Origin: Omphiscola glabra
Lineage: Eukaryota > Mollusca > Gastropoda > Lymnaeidae
Reading direction: 5' to 3'
Length of the DNA stretch: 64,000 nt
NCBI GenBank assembly: GCA_964017045.1
Contig: OZ024804.1
Span: forward strand, 22,324,537-22,388,536
The translations under genes and the position numbers were made by a program. This document shows, piece by piece, positions 1 to 12,969 of the stretch. Position 1 is the first letter of the stretch. Each line of letters starts with the position of its first letter. Under the pieces are notes generated by a model that saw only the letters and a list, made by a program, of their open reading frames with translations, was not told the origin of the DNA and searched no databases.

Positions 1-765
1 TTAATATAATCTATAAAAATAGGTTTTTAATCTTCCCGTTGATGAGTCGTCGTCGAATGCAGTAGGGACTAGAGACGGGCGGATAAATCAGAGGTTCTAG
101 AATTCTAGAGTTAGGAGATTGGGGTAAATTTGACTGACGTGCCTTATTATTACTTGGGTTAATTCTTTTTTTTTTTCTTCGTCTGTTACAAATTATGCCC
201 CAAAACATTTTTTTTAATGATAAATCTCATGATACTGACGAACAAAACTAATTGGAGGAACAACTGATTCAGAATTCTGCTAATCTGTGAGTATAGTATA
301 AATTATGGTGGTCTATTCTCAGAAATTTATGAAGCTACAATCATATAAGTGAGAACTATTGACCCAGACCTTTCTGATCTCATTGTCACAAATAGGGGGA
401 CCATCGCCTCAGAGCCTCTTGATGTCAATAGCGCAGACGACGTAAATCAAATAGCAAACGTTAGCAGTTATTCTTAGCCCGTCTCACATTCTCAACTCTA
501 ACACAGAAGAGCAGCGAGAAATAGGAAACTGTCAAATATCCAAACGTCAATAGAGCAGACGACCAGACCCACCGATGTTTTTTGTTCATTCGGTGCTCTC
601 CCTTTCATGATTTATTCGGATAATTTTTTATTGACTTGACAGAATCGCAAGGAAATTCTCAGTTCACCTTTTGGTAGAAAAATAAATTGTAAGAGATGAT
701 TGTGGTGGAGGGTAAATAATATACTTTATATTCATTAGTGACAAGAGGCGGTGAGGGAGGGTAAT
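1..765. other. AT-rich unique sequence, no gene seen
   Basis: No frame here looks coding and no terminal repeats were recognised. The short minus-strand frame at 11-208 is lysine/arginine/asparagine rich and starts over a T-run, so I treat it as chance. Confidence 0.6.
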
Positions 766-2275
766 CGGAGGCGATGGGTGAATGGGAGACTATGGGTGAA
801 TGGGAGGCTATGGGTGAATGGGAGGCTATGGGTGAATGGGAGGCGATGGGTGAATGGGAGGCGATGGGTGAATGGGAGGCTATGGGTTAGTGGGAGGCTA
901 TGGGTGAATGGGAGGATATGGGTGAGTGGGAGGCTATGGGTGAATGGGAGGCTATGGGTGAGTGGGAGGCTATGGGTGAATGGGAGGCTATGGGTGAATA
1001 GGAGGCTATGGGTGAATGGGAGGCTATGGGTGAGTGGAAGGCTATGGGTGAGTGGGAGGCTATGGGTGAATGGGAGGATATGGGTGAATGGGAGGCTATG
1101 GGTGAATGGGAGGCTATGGGTGAATGGGTGGCTATGGGTGAATGGGAGGCTATGGGTGAATGGGAGGCGATGGGTGAATGGGAGGATATGGGTGAATGGG
1201 AGGCTATGGGTGAATGGGAGGCGATGGGTGAATGGGAGGCTATGGGTGAATGGGAGGCGATGGGTGAATGGGAGGATATGGGTGAATGGGAGGCTATGGG
1301 TGAATGGGAGGCTATGGGTGAATGGGAGGCGATGGGTGAATGGGAGGGTATGGGTGAATGGGAGGCTATGGGTGAATGGGGGGCTATGGGTGAATGGGAG
1401 GCGATGGGTGAATGGGAGGCTACAGGTGAATTGGTGGCTATGGGTGAATGGGTGGCTATGGGTGAATGGGAGGCTATGGGTGAATGGGAGGCTATGGGTG
1501 AATGGGAGGCGATGGGTGAATGGGAGGCTCTGGGTGAATCGGAGGCTATGGGTGAATGGGAGGCTATGGGTGAATAGGAGGCTATGGGTGAATGGGAGGC
1601 TATGGGTGAATGGGAGGCTATGGGTGAATGGGAGGCTATGGATGAATGGGAGACTATGGGTGAATGGGATGCTATGGGTGAATGGGAGGCTATGGGTGAA
1701 TGGGAGGCTATGGGTGAATGGGAGGCTATGGGTGAATTGGAGGCTATGGGTGAATGGGAGGCTATGGTGAATGGGAGGCTATGGGTGAATGGGAGGCTAT
1801 AAGTGAATGAGTGTCAATGGGTGAATGAGTGTCAATGGGTGAATGAGTGGCAATGGGTGAATGGGTGGCTATGGGTGAATGGGAGGCTATGGGTGAATGG
1901 GAGGATATGGGTGAATGGGAGACTATGGGTGAATGGGAGGCTATGGGTGAATGGGAGGCTATGGGTGAATGAGTGGCTATGGGTGAATGGGAGGCTATGG
2001 GTGAATGAGTGGCTATGGGTGAATGGGAGGCTATGGGTGAATGAGTGGCTATGGGTGAATTAGTGGCTATGGGTGAATGAGTGGCTATGGGTGAATGGGA
2101 GGCTATGGGTGAATGAGAGGCTATTGGTGAATGAGAGGCTATTGGTGAATGAGAGGCTATGGGTGAATGCGAGGCTATGGGTGAATGAGTGGTAATGGGT
2201 GAATGGGTAACTATGGGTGAATGGGTGGCTATGGGTGAATAGCAGGCTATGGGTGAATGAGTGGCTAAGGGTGAA
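766..2275. repeat. 18-bp minisatellite, about 84 copies
   Basis: The core unit is GGTGAATGGGAGGCTATG with scattered substitutions (GGCGATG, GGATATG, GAGTGGC). Because 18 is a multiple of three, two plus-strand frames stay open for long stretches (hexapeptides WVNGRL and MGEWEA) while the third is closed by TGA. The units drift towards GAATGAGTGGCT in the last 400 bases, as expected at an array edge. I read the frames as by-products, not as a gene. Confidence 0.97.
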
Positions 2276-2576
2276 AGCTGTCCAACCTTTTTTTTTCTCT
2301 CGTCTGCAATTTCTGTTTAAAACTTTTTTTTTAGAAAACTATTGACATTAAGTCATTCAGAATAGATTATCTTACCCTACACATAAAAAATATTCCCAAT
2401 AAAATTATCGGCTAAACAAGATTATAAATAGAGTGAATAAAAGCCGTAGCACTGATTTCATGAGATATTTTGCTTTGAATTGCACTTGCAATTTTCCTTA
2501 TATATGAATACCAGGTATTTGTCCCCAAAGTCAGAACAATACAGGTTTGACAGAAACTCTCCACCACATGTCTAAA

Positions 2577-2701
2577 TAACATGGTACCAGAAATGTTTCC
2601 TGCTAGCCACCGTCGTTATTTGTGACACCTTCAGCACAATAACATGGTACCAGAAATGTTTTCTGCTAGCCACTGTAGTTATCCGTGACACCTTCAGCAC
2701 C
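2577..2701. repeat. 63-bp tandem duplication
   Basis: Two adjacent copies begin ATAACATGGTACCAGAAATG and end in CACCTTCAGCAC, with a few differences between them. Confidence 0.9.
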
Positions 2702-3110
2702 CCCAGTCCCCATCTCGATTACCTGACCTGAAGACTTGCCTGTCACATTACTGTCATCCTACAAAGCGCAGTCGTTGACTCACGGTGCTCACCTATCTAC
2801 TTCATCTAACTTTGGCATTGGCGATTTTACGATGACCAAATATCAACACATCAAGTTACTTATGTTTTCCCAATTAATCATTTCCCACCGCCGTTGGTGC
2901 ATACACCCGATACTCTCCACACTTCCCCCCTGTACAAGCAACAGAAAGAAGCAGATGGTAGTATCTGATTTCACGTCACCTCCACGTTCCCGAATGGTTG
3001 CTCTGCTGATGTGCTTCACATAAATTACTGCTACCTATCAGGTCATCCCACTCCTTAGCTTCTTTGACCTCCCACTTTTCCTTGTTACAACTTCTCCTGT
3101 GCTCTCACGC
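2702..3110. other. Unique sequence, no gene seen
   Basis: A 95-codon plus-strand frame (2736-3023) lies here. Its composition and the lack of splice or start context do not support coding. Confidence 0.5.
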
Positions 3111-3536
3111 GATTTCCCAACAGTACTGAATCAATGAATGTGATTTCCCAACAATTCTGAATCAATGAATGTGATTTCCCAAAAGTACTGAATCAATGAA
3201 TGTGATTTCCCAACAATACTGAATCAATGAATGTGATTTCCCAACAATACTGAATCAATGAATGTGATTTCCCAACAATACTGAATCAATGAATGTGATT
3301 TCCCAACAATACTGAATCAATGAATGTGATTTCCCAACAATACTGAATCAATGAATGTGATTTCCCAACAATACTGAATCAATGAATGTGATTTCCCAAC
3401 AATACTGAATCAATGAATGTGATTTCCCAACAATACTGAATCAATGAATGTGATTTCCCAACAATACTGAATCAATGAATGTGATTTCCCAACAATACTG
3501 AATCAATGAATGTGATTTCCCAAAAATACTGAATCA
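3111..3536. repeat. 31-bp minisatellite, about 14 copies
   Basis: The unit contains GATTTCCCAACAATACTGAA followed by TCAATGAATGT. Inner copies are almost identical, and the first three and the last carry substitutions. Confidence 0.97.
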
Positions 3537-3644
3537 TGGAAGGACGTTTAAAAATATTTTCACCCTGTTAATTTCTATTTTTTTACACAGAACATATACT
3601 TTTTAAAAGCTCTGGCCACGGGTCGGACAGCACTGCTGTCGACG

Positions 3645-3905
3645 GTACAGACATTTCAGAATGCCGTGAGGGCACATGATATTTCAGAATGTTATGCTAG
3701 CATATAACATTTAAGAATGCTGTAGGGAGCACATGGCATTTCAGAATTCTGTGAGAGCATATGACATTTCCGAATGCTGTAGGGAGCACATGATGTTTAT
3801 GAATGTCATGAGAGCACATGGCATTACAGAATGTTGTGAGAGAAAATTATATTTCAGAATGCTGTAGGGAGCACATGATATTTCAGAATTTTGTGAGAGC
3901 ACACG
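3645..3905. repeat. Degenerate ~29-bp repeat
   Basis: About nine diverged copies with the core GAGCACATGACATTTCAGAA, alternating with GAATGCTGTAGG or GAATGTTGTGAGA. It is older than its neighbours judging by the divergence. Confidence 0.85.
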
Positions 3906-4908
3906 TTATAAAGGAGTGCCCTTTGCAAGCCGCTTCCGTTTATTCAGCGCAGGTCTATAAACATAGAGTGCGTGAGGCCCTCCACCGTTATAGGGCCCCG
4001 CCCCCCACGCTTGAATGCACCGGGTCCATAGCTCCAGCTCCGAACACCGTGCCGCACATATTGTGTGAACAAGCTGAACTGAAAGAAATTTACAAACTGG
4101 GAAGAAGTTGTGGGACCTCCATTGTACAAAACCTCTGGCAGAGAGGGACTTTCCAATACCACACGATTAAATAGCAACTCAACTGGCGAACCATATCATT
4201 TTTTGGCAGTCCAACAATAAACCAGATTAGAGTTTTTTTGAATTCTAAAACTTAGAAGAAGTTTGGTGCTGTTTCACAATAAGTATCCATTTTGTGACTT
4301 TTGACATTCATCACATTGCCCTAAATCAATGCGTGCTCCATTCACTACCTGAATGGTGTGTCTTGTTGTGTGTTCTGTATTGTGTTCTGTGGTGTGTTAT
4401 GTGATTAAATCCCCTAATTGAAGAACTCTTTGCCTGTTAATTGTTAGTAAGTATCTGTAATTAGATTTAGAATATATTCTACGATCAACACCGAGTTGCG
4501 GTAGGTGACCAGACCCAATTTTTCTTTCTTTTAATTAGTATTACGTTTTGGTACCTGTTTTTGTTATTTGTACATCACTAGACAAACGGCCGCATGTTTC
4601 CTGTCACAGTTTCCCCATACGGCAAGTTACCAAAGTGTGTCACGGCCTGGTTAAGACATGATGGCAGGACAGTTTCATGTATTATATAACATGGCACACT
4701 GAATTCCGCCTGGGGGACACAACACGCCCTTCTCCCTATGGGGTAAGGTCGTTATAATCGGATTACATAGAACTAACGGTTGGAGGGTACGCTTTCGAAT
4801 AATTTTAAGACATGGTGGTATGCGCTTTAAACTAATTTTGACAATATGAAAAAACCAATGGGATGCTTTCGGCTTTGTGTAAGGTCCTTATCCACGATCT
4901 GTGTTAAC
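3906..4908. other. Unique sequence, no gene recognised
   Basis: A moderately GC-rich stretch at 3930-4150 is open on both strands. Neither product resembles a known family and there is no convincing exon boundary. The rest is AT-rich and featureless. Confidence 0.5.
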
Positions 4909-5107
4909 CAGGGCCGTCGCGTGGGGGTCTGCAACCCATGCGACTCAGGGGGAGGGGGGGGGGCTCGGATATTTATGTGGCCAAATGTTGTGATGAAGAT
5001 AAACTATTCAACCATCAATGATCAATTTTGAACGCAAAAAGGGGGGGGGGGCCCACACAATTTAAATTTGGCGGGAAGGGGACACCAAAGGTCACGCGAG
5101 GGCTTTG
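4909..5107. mobile_element. Possible decayed hAT-type MITE
   Basis: The left end CAGGGCCGTCGCG is roughly mirrored by CACGCGAGGGCTTTG at the right, and the interior is G-run rich, as in other MITEs here. The flanking 8-mers (GTGTTAAC, GTCCCACT) do not match, so the boundaries are uncertain. Confidence 0.3.
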
Positions 5108-5837
5108 GTCCCACTCTTAAGTATCAAATCATACGAGTGTTAAATTGTGTCATACTTGTCTCATACTTTGTCGTGCTTGTGTCAAATGCAGAGATGTCGA
5201 TGTGGAATTCTTAATCAAGCTGTAATAGGTTCTTTAGTTTTAAATCATGGGTCAGATATTGCAACTCATTGCCAATTTTGGTGTCTAGTTCCATTATTCA
5301 GTGTCAATCACTAGGACTTCAAAGGATGGAACAACAACATCACAATTATCTCACGTATACGCAAATAAAGGATTAAGAATGTATCGGGACCAAATCCCTT
5401 ATGAAAAAATTCCCAGAAGCAGTGAATAAGTTAGAATGGGGTGTGTATTTCACACACTGGAGACATTTTTTTGGGAAACATATATATCTTATCTCAACAT
5501 TGGTATCCTATATCGCTTATCTCAACACTCTTATCATATATAGCTTATCACAAAAGTGGTATCCTATGGGTTATTTCAACATTGTTATCCTACAGCTTAT
5601 TCCAACCCGTAACGTATCAATCGTACAAGAATCAATCACGAGTGAGTAGACATTTCCTTTGGTTCATTCAAAATTCAATGAATGGCGGGCAAAAATGTAA
5701 AAAAGGATTGATAACCCAACCCGCTCTCTCCTACTAAAATAAATACCTACATAGACACAGTATTCAAAAAGATACCTAGACCTAGTACTAAAACAAATAC
5801 ATAGACATCGTTCATAAATTGAGCATAAGCCTCTATA
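5108..5837. other. Unique sequence with weak internal repeats
   Basis: No gene seen. Between about 5490 and 5610 a diverged ~33-base motif recurs (TATCCTATATCGCTTATCTC-like), which produces two overlapping open frames with no family resemblance. Confidence 0.5.
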
Positions 5838-6797
5838 AACGGATACTTTGACAAAGTGTCTAGATTGACTACATAAACTAATTACTTTGACTGAATACTC
5901 GTAGTCTTCTGATTAAATATACGTATTACTTTGAATAATTACCTACGGTACTTGGAGTGCATAATGACTTAATACACTAAATGTTTTGACTAAGTACCTA
6001 GAATATCTAGTGACTACATAAACTATCTACTTTGACTAAATACCTAGCGTGTCTAGTGACTATATAAAATAACTACTTTGACTAAGTACCTAGAGTGCCT
6101 TGTGACTATTGTACTAAATACTTTGAATAACTACCAAGACTTCTAGTGACTACATAAACACATTACTTTGTCTAAGTACCTAGAGTGCCTTGTGACTATT
6201 GTACTAAATAATCTCAATAACTACCCAGACTTCTAGTGACTACATAAACACATTACTTTGACTAAGTACCTAGAGTGCCTTGCGACTATATGTACTAAAT
6301 AATCTCAATAACTACCCAGACTTCTAGTGACTACATAAACACATTACTTTGACTAAGTACCTAGAGTGCCTTGCGACTATATGTACTAAATAATCTCAAT
6401 AACTACCCAGACTTCTAGTGACTACATAAACACATTACTTTGACTAAGTACCTAGAGTGCCTTGCGACTATATGTACTAAATAATCTCAATAACTACCCA
6501 GACTTCTAGTGACTACATAAACACATTACTTTGACTAAGTACCTAGAGTGCCTTGCGACTATATGTACTAAATAATCTCAATAACTACCCAGACTTCTAG
6601 TGACTACATAAACACATTACTTTGACTAAGTACCTAGAGTGCCTTGCGACTATATGTACTAAATAATCTCAATAACTACCCAGACTTCTAGTGACTACAT
6701 AAACACATTACTTTGACTAAGTACCTAGAGTGCCTTGCGACTATATGTACTAAATAATCTCAATAACTACCCAGACTTCTAGTGACTACATAAACTA
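5838..6797. repeat. 91-bp satellite-like tandem repeat
   Basis: From 6257 the period is exactly 91 bases and the copies are nearly identical; the unit includes AAGTACCTAGAGTGCCTTGC and CTACCCAGACTTCTAGTGAC. Upstream (5838-6256) the copies are diverged and of uneven length. This suggests that one copy was recently amplified at the right side. Confidence 0.95.
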
Positions 6798-7690
6798 ATG
6801 TGCCAATAATCTCAGGCCTGAGAGTCAGTAAATTTAAGGTCGTAAATTTCAAGACCCGCCGATGGTTTTATTGTTAACAACCGGCAGAGCCGTGCGAATA
6901 GCGAGGACGGCTCTACTAGCACCAAGACTCAGCACGGCAACGCGCCAGACAATATCTTCCGATTTATTGAATTTTTTTTCCATTCGTACCCCGGACAAAA
7001 ACAACCTGCACCCGACAACCCCACCTTATGAGCTGTGTGTGCCATTCATGGCATAATAAACCCACCGGTCTCTCGACCTCAGCACACCCCCCCCCCCCCC
7101 CCCAAACCAGAGCTAAGCTTCATGTCTCCAGGCCATAGATTTTGAAAAAATGCCATCCAATAACTTGAATGAGGTCCGCAGGTAAATCTAGGTTTGGAAT
7201 TCTTTGAGAGCGGTCGCAGATATTTGTCGTGTCGTAAAGGTCGCTGTGGAAATAAGAAGCCCGGGGGTAGTAATCACAGTTATGAAGCATTATCATTGAG
7301 GCTGGTACATAATGATCAAGTCCCCTTGGCCCGTTGGTACACGGCTACACTGTCTGATTACATATTGCTCGAAACGGAAATAATTAATATATATCCGAGT
7401 GAACTTTCGTACATTGTACTAGCAGCAGACTAGCAGACTATTGGTTATAAAGGGAGATTTGAGTCCACAATGTCTCATATTTAGAGTACCCACTGTCTCA
7501 TATTTAAATACACATCTGTCTTATATTTAAATACACACCTGTCTTATATTTAGAGTCCATATTGTCTCTCTGAAATAAAACCAAATTATGTTCCCGCCTT
7601 CTCCCACTTTCCGCCAAAAAATTAATCCGAAAGATTAGTTCCTAATAAAAATCTCAGCTATAAATTAATATGCGCCCTAAAAACTGCTCT
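6798..7690. other. Unique sequence with a C-run
   Basis: A C homopolymer lies near 7087-7104. The 6862-7056 region is GC-richer and open in two plus-strand frames but matches nothing I recognise. A diverged ~28-base repeat (GTCTCATATTTAGAGT-like) lies at 7465-7565. Confidence 0.45.
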
Positions 7691-7714
7691 GCAATATTTT
7701 ACAAAGCTCGCCTG

Positions 7715-7800
7715 CCTTTATATTTTTATGTACAGCGCTGTGAGCCCAGCACTAGGCTGGGGTACCGCGCTATATAAGACAACTAATAATAATAATAATA
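7715..7800 (+). mobile_element. LINE 3' end with (TAA)n tail
   Basis: The sequence GAGCCCAGCACTAGGCTGGG, then GGTACCGCGCTATATAAGAC, then AACTAATAATAATAA is a non-LTR retrotransposon 3' end. The same terminal block, split by a SINE, ends the minus-strand LINE at 22435-23870. Only the untranslated tail is present here, so this is a strongly 5'-truncated copy. Confidence 0.75.
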
Positions 7801-8084
7801 TTCACGGTCTGATTTTTTTTATACTTGTATAAATTAGGTTTAAACATATGTGGTCTTATAGACGGGCATAAAGTTATGAAACAAGTGACCTCACACTGTC
7901 TAACTGTCCCTGTGTAAAAGTTATGGTGAAGAAGTGTAAGATGATGCGCCCAGAGCCACATTGACACAACCGGTCCAGATAGTTTCATATTATGTCAGTT
8001 TGACACTGGTTACTCGCGCATGTGACACAAATACTGAACTGACCTGACATACGTGATTTGTGAGATGCACGATTTGTTAAAGAA

Positions 8085-8280
8085 ACACTAGAGAGATAGG
8101 CAGATAGAGAGAAACAGATCAGGAGAGGTAGATAGAGAGGCAAAGAGAGATAGGCAGATAGAGAGAGACAGATCAGGAGAGGTAGATAGAGAGGCAAAGA
8201 GATAGGCAGATAGGGAGAGAGACAGATAAGGAGAGGCAGATAGACAAGCAAAGAGAGATTGGCAGATAGAGAGAGGTAGA
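8085..8280. repeat. Purine-rich GATA/GAGA tandem repeat
   Basis: About 200 bases of GAGA- and GATA-like motifs, with a diverged longer period of roughly 50 bases (CAGATAGAGAGAGACAGATC recurs). Confidence 0.9.
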
Positions 8281-9084
8281 CTGTTCAGTTGTGATGTATG
8301 TGACCAATATCTGTTCGTTCATAACTGGATGTAACGCATACTTTCATATGTGCAAATTCATCTCGCCACCAACTGGATATAATATATAATGTCATCGCCC
8401 AGCACATAAGCCCATGTTTTATCAACAGCCCCCTAGATCCAGTCAACCTGGGGATAAGAACGTCCTTTGTGGTAGCTGGTCTCATATCCGGCTCCTACAC
8501 GCCTTACCATGACACGTTATAGGATTTTTCCACCACTCTCCAATTTCAGTGCTTCTAAAAAATGTCACCGCTGATCACCACACACGAAGTTTGTGATATT
8601 TTTTAGTTCTCGTTTTATTGCTAGCAAATTTTATTTGTTTAATTATTGTTAATGCTTAGTCAAATTGTAACTTTAAAGTTGGCAGTCAGTGTAGCAAACA
8701 TAAGAGCAAACATACGAGCATACATTTAAATAACGGCTTCAAAATGCGGGCAGAATACTAATATTTTATATATATATATATCTTAAGCTAAAGGATACCA
8801 GACAATAAAAATATGTTATTTATTGTACACAGTTCAGTAAAGTATGTGTTGTACTTGTGTATACCAGTGGCAAGGGTGCTTGTTTAAACCAGTGGTTGGG
8901 GTACTACCGATTACTATTTTAGAGGCACTGAAGTAAATGGCCCCAAACACTGTTATCAATAGGGAAAAATTTCTTTATCTGTCTAATCAAGCGATCGGTT
9001 GTTGAATAAAGTGGTGAAATGTCGAGTTTTCACACGACATTCTTGTGGGCATGTCTCCCTGCACCTTTATCCAGGACTTCATGG
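8281..9084. other. AT-rich unique sequence, no gene seen
   Basis: It includes a short (TA)n run near 8767-8780. Nothing else is recognisable. Confidence 0.5.
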
Positions 9085-9362
9085 GCATGACGTCAACACA
9101 GATAGCCGCTGAAAGCCTCTAACACGATTGGTTTAGTGAAAATATTTAGAATACTACAGAAAATCTCTAACCTATATAAAAAGTTTCAATTGGTGGATAT
9201 ATTTTGGACGTTAATACCACACGGCATGACGTCATCCCAGATAGCCGCTAAAAGCCTCTAACACGGTTGTTGTTTTTGTGAAAATATTTGGGATACTACA
9301 GAAAATCTCTAACCTATGTAACACGTTTCAAATGGTGAATATATTTTGGACGTTAATACTTA
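9085..9362. repeat. 139-bp tandem duplication
   Basis: Two collinear copies (9085-9223 and 9224-9362) start GCATGACGTCA and share AGATAGCCGCT and GAAAATCTCTAACCTAT. They differ at many positions, so the duplication is old. Confidence 0.9.
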
Positions 9363-9391
9363 ACGACACGTGTTCTATTAACTTGTAGAAA

Positions 9392-9524
9392 TGTAATGCA
9401 AAGTACTCAACTAAAATTCAATGCAAAGTACTCAACTAAAAGTTGATGCAAAGTACTCAACTAAAATGTAATGCAAAGTACTCAACTAAAAGTTGATGCA
9501 AAGTACTCAACTAAAATTTAATGC
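9392..9524. repeat. 25-bp minisatellite, 5 copies
   Basis: The core is ATGCAAAGTACTCAACTAAA. The spacer alternates between two short forms, which suggests a dimeric unit. Confidence 0.95.
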
Positions 9525-10245
9525 CTATCGACATTGAGGAAATGAGATGGGAAAAACGTGTCTCTCCCCCCCCCCTAAAAAAAAAAAACAAATCCCAAAC
9601 CAAATTCGCAGTCTACGTTCAACAAAATGTAATTGATACTTTTTGTCAGGGAGAAATACAATGGTGCAGGTGTTCTTCAGATAAGTATTTGACTATGTTA
9701 GAGGTAACCAGAGATTATTGGACTACTGAAGTAAAAAGTCATTCTCCGAGGACACCATGAAGATGTAGCAAGACTGTGTTGTGCTAGTTAGTTGTTTTGT
9801 TGTGTGGCTTATTTGTTTTTCTTTTTTTGTGTGTGATTTTTCATGGTCAGACTTTGATCTCTGACCTACCAGCGTGTATTTAGGAACACCTAACTTATTG
9901 ACCATGCGTCACTTAGAGCAGTATATCTGTGAAGAAAGAACACGTTCTTCTACGGACGTATGTGATCAGTGCCCAGTGCTTAGTTATGGGATGTGTATAC
10001 AAAAAAGAAAGAGCATGGCATGTGGTAAAAAGTCAATTTATTCTCAGATCACCTGCCCGCTGTCTGTCAATCTTTATGCATCACCCAACCCCATTCCGAC
10101 CCCCAGCCCCACTCCGACCCCCCCCCCCCCCCCCCAAACCAGGTTTCGCGAATGCGGCAGTCTTAAATAACATTCCGTCGTATCTGGAAACTGTGAGACG
10201 TTGCAGGTGAAGCTGTCATAGAAATGGCGACAAGTTAGCCCGCAG
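9525..10245. other. Unique sequence, no gene seen
   Basis: Short open frames are present on both strands without family resemblance. A C-run lies near 10119-10134. Confidence 0.5.
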
Positions 10246-10371
10246 TTGTGACGCCCAGCACAGATCGGCTGGTGACCTTCTGTTTTATCGTGGGACGTAT
10301 TGTAAGGGTTGTGACGCCCAGCACAGATCGGCTGGTGACCTTCTGTTTTATCGTGGGATGTATTGTATGGG
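10246..10371. repeat. 63-bp tandem duplication
   Basis: Two near-identical copies start TTGTGACGCCCAGCACAGAT. The near identity indicates a recent event. Confidence 0.93.
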
Positions 10372-10582
10372 GAATGTTTTCTCATTGAATGGATGATTTG
10401 TTTAATGTCCATTAGAAATAGTCACGTGAATATTGTCCATTTCCGTAACATGTTGTCATGAGAGACACAACCTTCATGGCACGTTAAATAGGATTTTGTT
10501 GATTTATGAGTTGGTCGTCGCCACTGTTTAGCGATGTAATTTTGTAGCTTTATAATTGTCCCAAAATTTTGTATCCATAGAC

Positions 10583-10779
10583 CAGTGGTTCTCAACCTTC
10601 CTAATGCCGCGACCCTATAATACAGTCCCTCATGTTGTGGCGACCCCCAGCCATAAAAATATTTTTGTTTCTACTCTATAACTGTAAAGTATATGTGTTT
10701 TCGGATGGTCTTAGGCGACCCCTGGGAAAGGATCGCGCTACCCCCGTGGGGGTCGCGACCCACAGGTTGAGAACCGCTG
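10583..10779 (-). mobile_element. SPIN/URR1-like hAT MITE, copy 1
   Basis: A 197-bp element with terminal inverted repeats CAGTGGTTCTCAACC and GGTTGAGAACCGCTG. The flanks are CCATAGAC (10575-10582) and CCACAGAC (10780-10787), 7 of 8 matching, as expected for an 8-bp hAT target duplication. The interior carries the GGTCGCGACC and GACCATC blocks that I associate with the SPIN/URR1 group of hAT elements. It has no coding capacity and would need a transposase supplied in trans. Confidence 0.88.
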
Positions 10780-11110
10780 CCACAGACGATGAGTTGGCCC
10801 TTCAGTAGGATTGGAAGTTGGCGTGGTAACTGAACCTTGTTTAGTAATAAAATTTATGCAAGGAATACAGTTTTGGCAGAGAAAAAAAATAACGTTGGTG
10901 GTGGTAAAAATGTTTGGAAATACCGTTAGCACAAGTGCGGATGGTTATAGAAGTTTGGTATTAAGTTTGGCAAGTGTTGATGGGGTAATGAGATTGATTT
11001 TTAAAGTCGGGTATTTTGTCATCTAGAAAGCAGGCTATTAAAACAGTTGCACATTATTTACCTAAATTGTGTACATTAAGCATAACTTTATCTTTGTCAA
11101 CATATCTCAT
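10780..11110. other. Unique sequence, no gene seen
   Basis: An open plus-strand frame at 10811-11026 has no recognisable features. Confidence 0.5.
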
Positions 11111-11111
11111 C

Positions 11112-11350
11112 AGCATAACAGTGTTTGTGACCCCAAAGTAGCATAACTGTTTGTGACCATACAATAGAATAACAGTGTTTGTGACCTTAAAATAGCATAA
11201 AGTGTTTATGACCATAAAATAGCAAACCAGTGTTTGTGACCCGAAAGGAGCATAACAGTCTTTGTGACGTTAAAATAGCATGACAGTGTCTGTGACCCCA
11301 AAGTAGTGTAACATTGTCACTGCTCCCAAGCTAGCATAACAGTGTTTGTT
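11112..11350. repeat. Degenerate ~29-bp repeat
   Basis: About nine diverged copies of GCATAACAGTGTTTGTGACC with variable spacers such as CCAAAGTA and TTAAAATA. Confidence 0.88.
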
Positions 11351-12194
11351 ACACAGAAAGGGATGTTCGTTTTCCTAAAAGAGTCCACTATAACTGTACT
11401 GAGCTGAAAGTGGATAACATAACAGTGTCGTTGTTTTTGTGTTACCAAGAATTGTTTCAAGCACGACACAGAGAAACAAAAGTTGGAAGGTAGACACTCC
11501 GAGCTGACGCTTATCACGATAAGACGACATTATCATCGGGTGACACGGAGATTATCATGCGTGATCTATCTACTTGACACTGTCTCAGTCAAGCATGGTA
11601 AGTCTACGGTTCTCTTTGAACGTGACGAGACTCAGGGGAAGACTGACTGGTAATTTAAGAGGAGGGGGGGCGGCGTGGATATTTTGGATGGCTGGAGGTC
11701 ACGGGGTCAAGTTTAGAAGCATAATTGTCTGGCTTCATTGAATGCAGGCCATTAGGAAACCTGGAGAGGGGGGAAACTTGCTCGATTGGTTGGAGGGAAG
11801 GCGGGTGAAGCTACACAGGTTATCATCGTTGTTGATGACATCTGGAGATGTCAGCCACGGAGGTGATGGGGTATTTTAATGGATATCAAGAGAGTAGGTA
11901 TAGAATTAATGTGGGGTAGTGAATATGTGTGGGGAGTGAGGTTCGGGATAAGATTGGGTTTGGGCCACAGGATTTGCAGGAGGGAGTAAGATGGGGGCGA
12001 CGGTAAGGAGGTGTTATCGTAAAGACCAGTTTTTATGGTAAATTGTCTATGGAAGGAGGAATTAAATGAAACCATGACACTGTACTTTGTTACAGCCTTA
12101 GTGGTGTACATAAACACAGACATACTCGGACGGGCACTCGGGCACACACACAATGACATACGCATGACGAAATACAAGAACACACTGACACGAG
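11351..12194. other. Unique sequence, no gene seen
   Basis: A G-rich strand at 11660-12000 contains diverged GGGGTAGTGAATATG-like motifs. Nothing coding was recognised. Confidence 0.5.
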
Positions 12195-12222
12195 CACACA
12201 CACACACACACACACACACACA
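12195..12222. repeat. (AC)n microsatellite
   Basis: A run of AC dinucleotides, visible directly. Confidence 0.98.
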
Positions 12223-12865
12223 TGGACTGACACACAACCTCATTAAGAGTAACACGGGCATTACATTTTTAGCCCATTATTTGCACTTGCAGACCGACAG
12301 ACATTCAACCCGTGTGATCAAGTAGGTCTGCACATGCAGGTGACGTCATGAAGACACCCCGAGGCTAGAGGCTTAACGGTGAGATTTAGAGGATTTCCCA
12401 AACCTCAGATTAGCCGGCGAGGGTGACATTCCTAATCGATGAATAACTTGCCTTAGGTACAGATAGCATGGGAATGACACAGTGCCAGCCAGATAGAATT
12501 GGAATGTTATAAAATCCAGTCAAATAGAATTGGAATTAATTTTTTTTTTTAAACCAGCCAGATGGAATTGGATTGACATAAAATATGATAAAACCAGACA
12601 GATGGCATTGGGATGACATACAATAAAAGCAGAATGTCGTTGTTGTCTTTGTTGCATCCAATGTTTTTTTATTGCATGACGTTGTGTCTGGCACACTATT
12701 TTATACGACACCCCCGTAATACAGACGTAATATGTATGACCACAGCATAACACATTTTTAAGAGCCTTATTGTGTATGACGCCTTATAATACAGACTAAT
12801 AGCGTCTCACGGATATTTTGAACAGCCCGTTTGTATCTGACACACGATAAAACCACCGCATATGG
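12223..12865. other. AT-rich unique sequence with weak repeats
   Basis: Diverged copies of a motif like CCAGCCAGATAGAATTGGAA recur from 12485 to 12620. No gene seen. Confidence 0.5.
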
Positions 12866-12969
12866 CTGACATTATGCCTGACATTATGCCTGACATTATG
12901 CCTGACATTATGCCTGACATTATGCCTGATATTATGCCTGACATTATGCCTGACATTATGTCTGACATT
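12866..12969. repeat. 12-bp repeat, about 9 copies
   Basis: The unit is TGACATTATGCC, nearly perfect. Confidence 0.96.

Noticed and set aside
751..2063. Long plus-strand frames with WVNGRL and MGEWEA repeats
   Set aside because: They arise from an 18-bp array whose length is a multiple of three. Two frames are open at once and no domain, signal or splice context is present.
3111..3536. CRISPR-like appearance of regularly spaced repeats
   Set aside because: The repeats are head-to-tail with no unique spacers, there are no cas genes, and the sequence is eukaryotic. The same holds for every array here.
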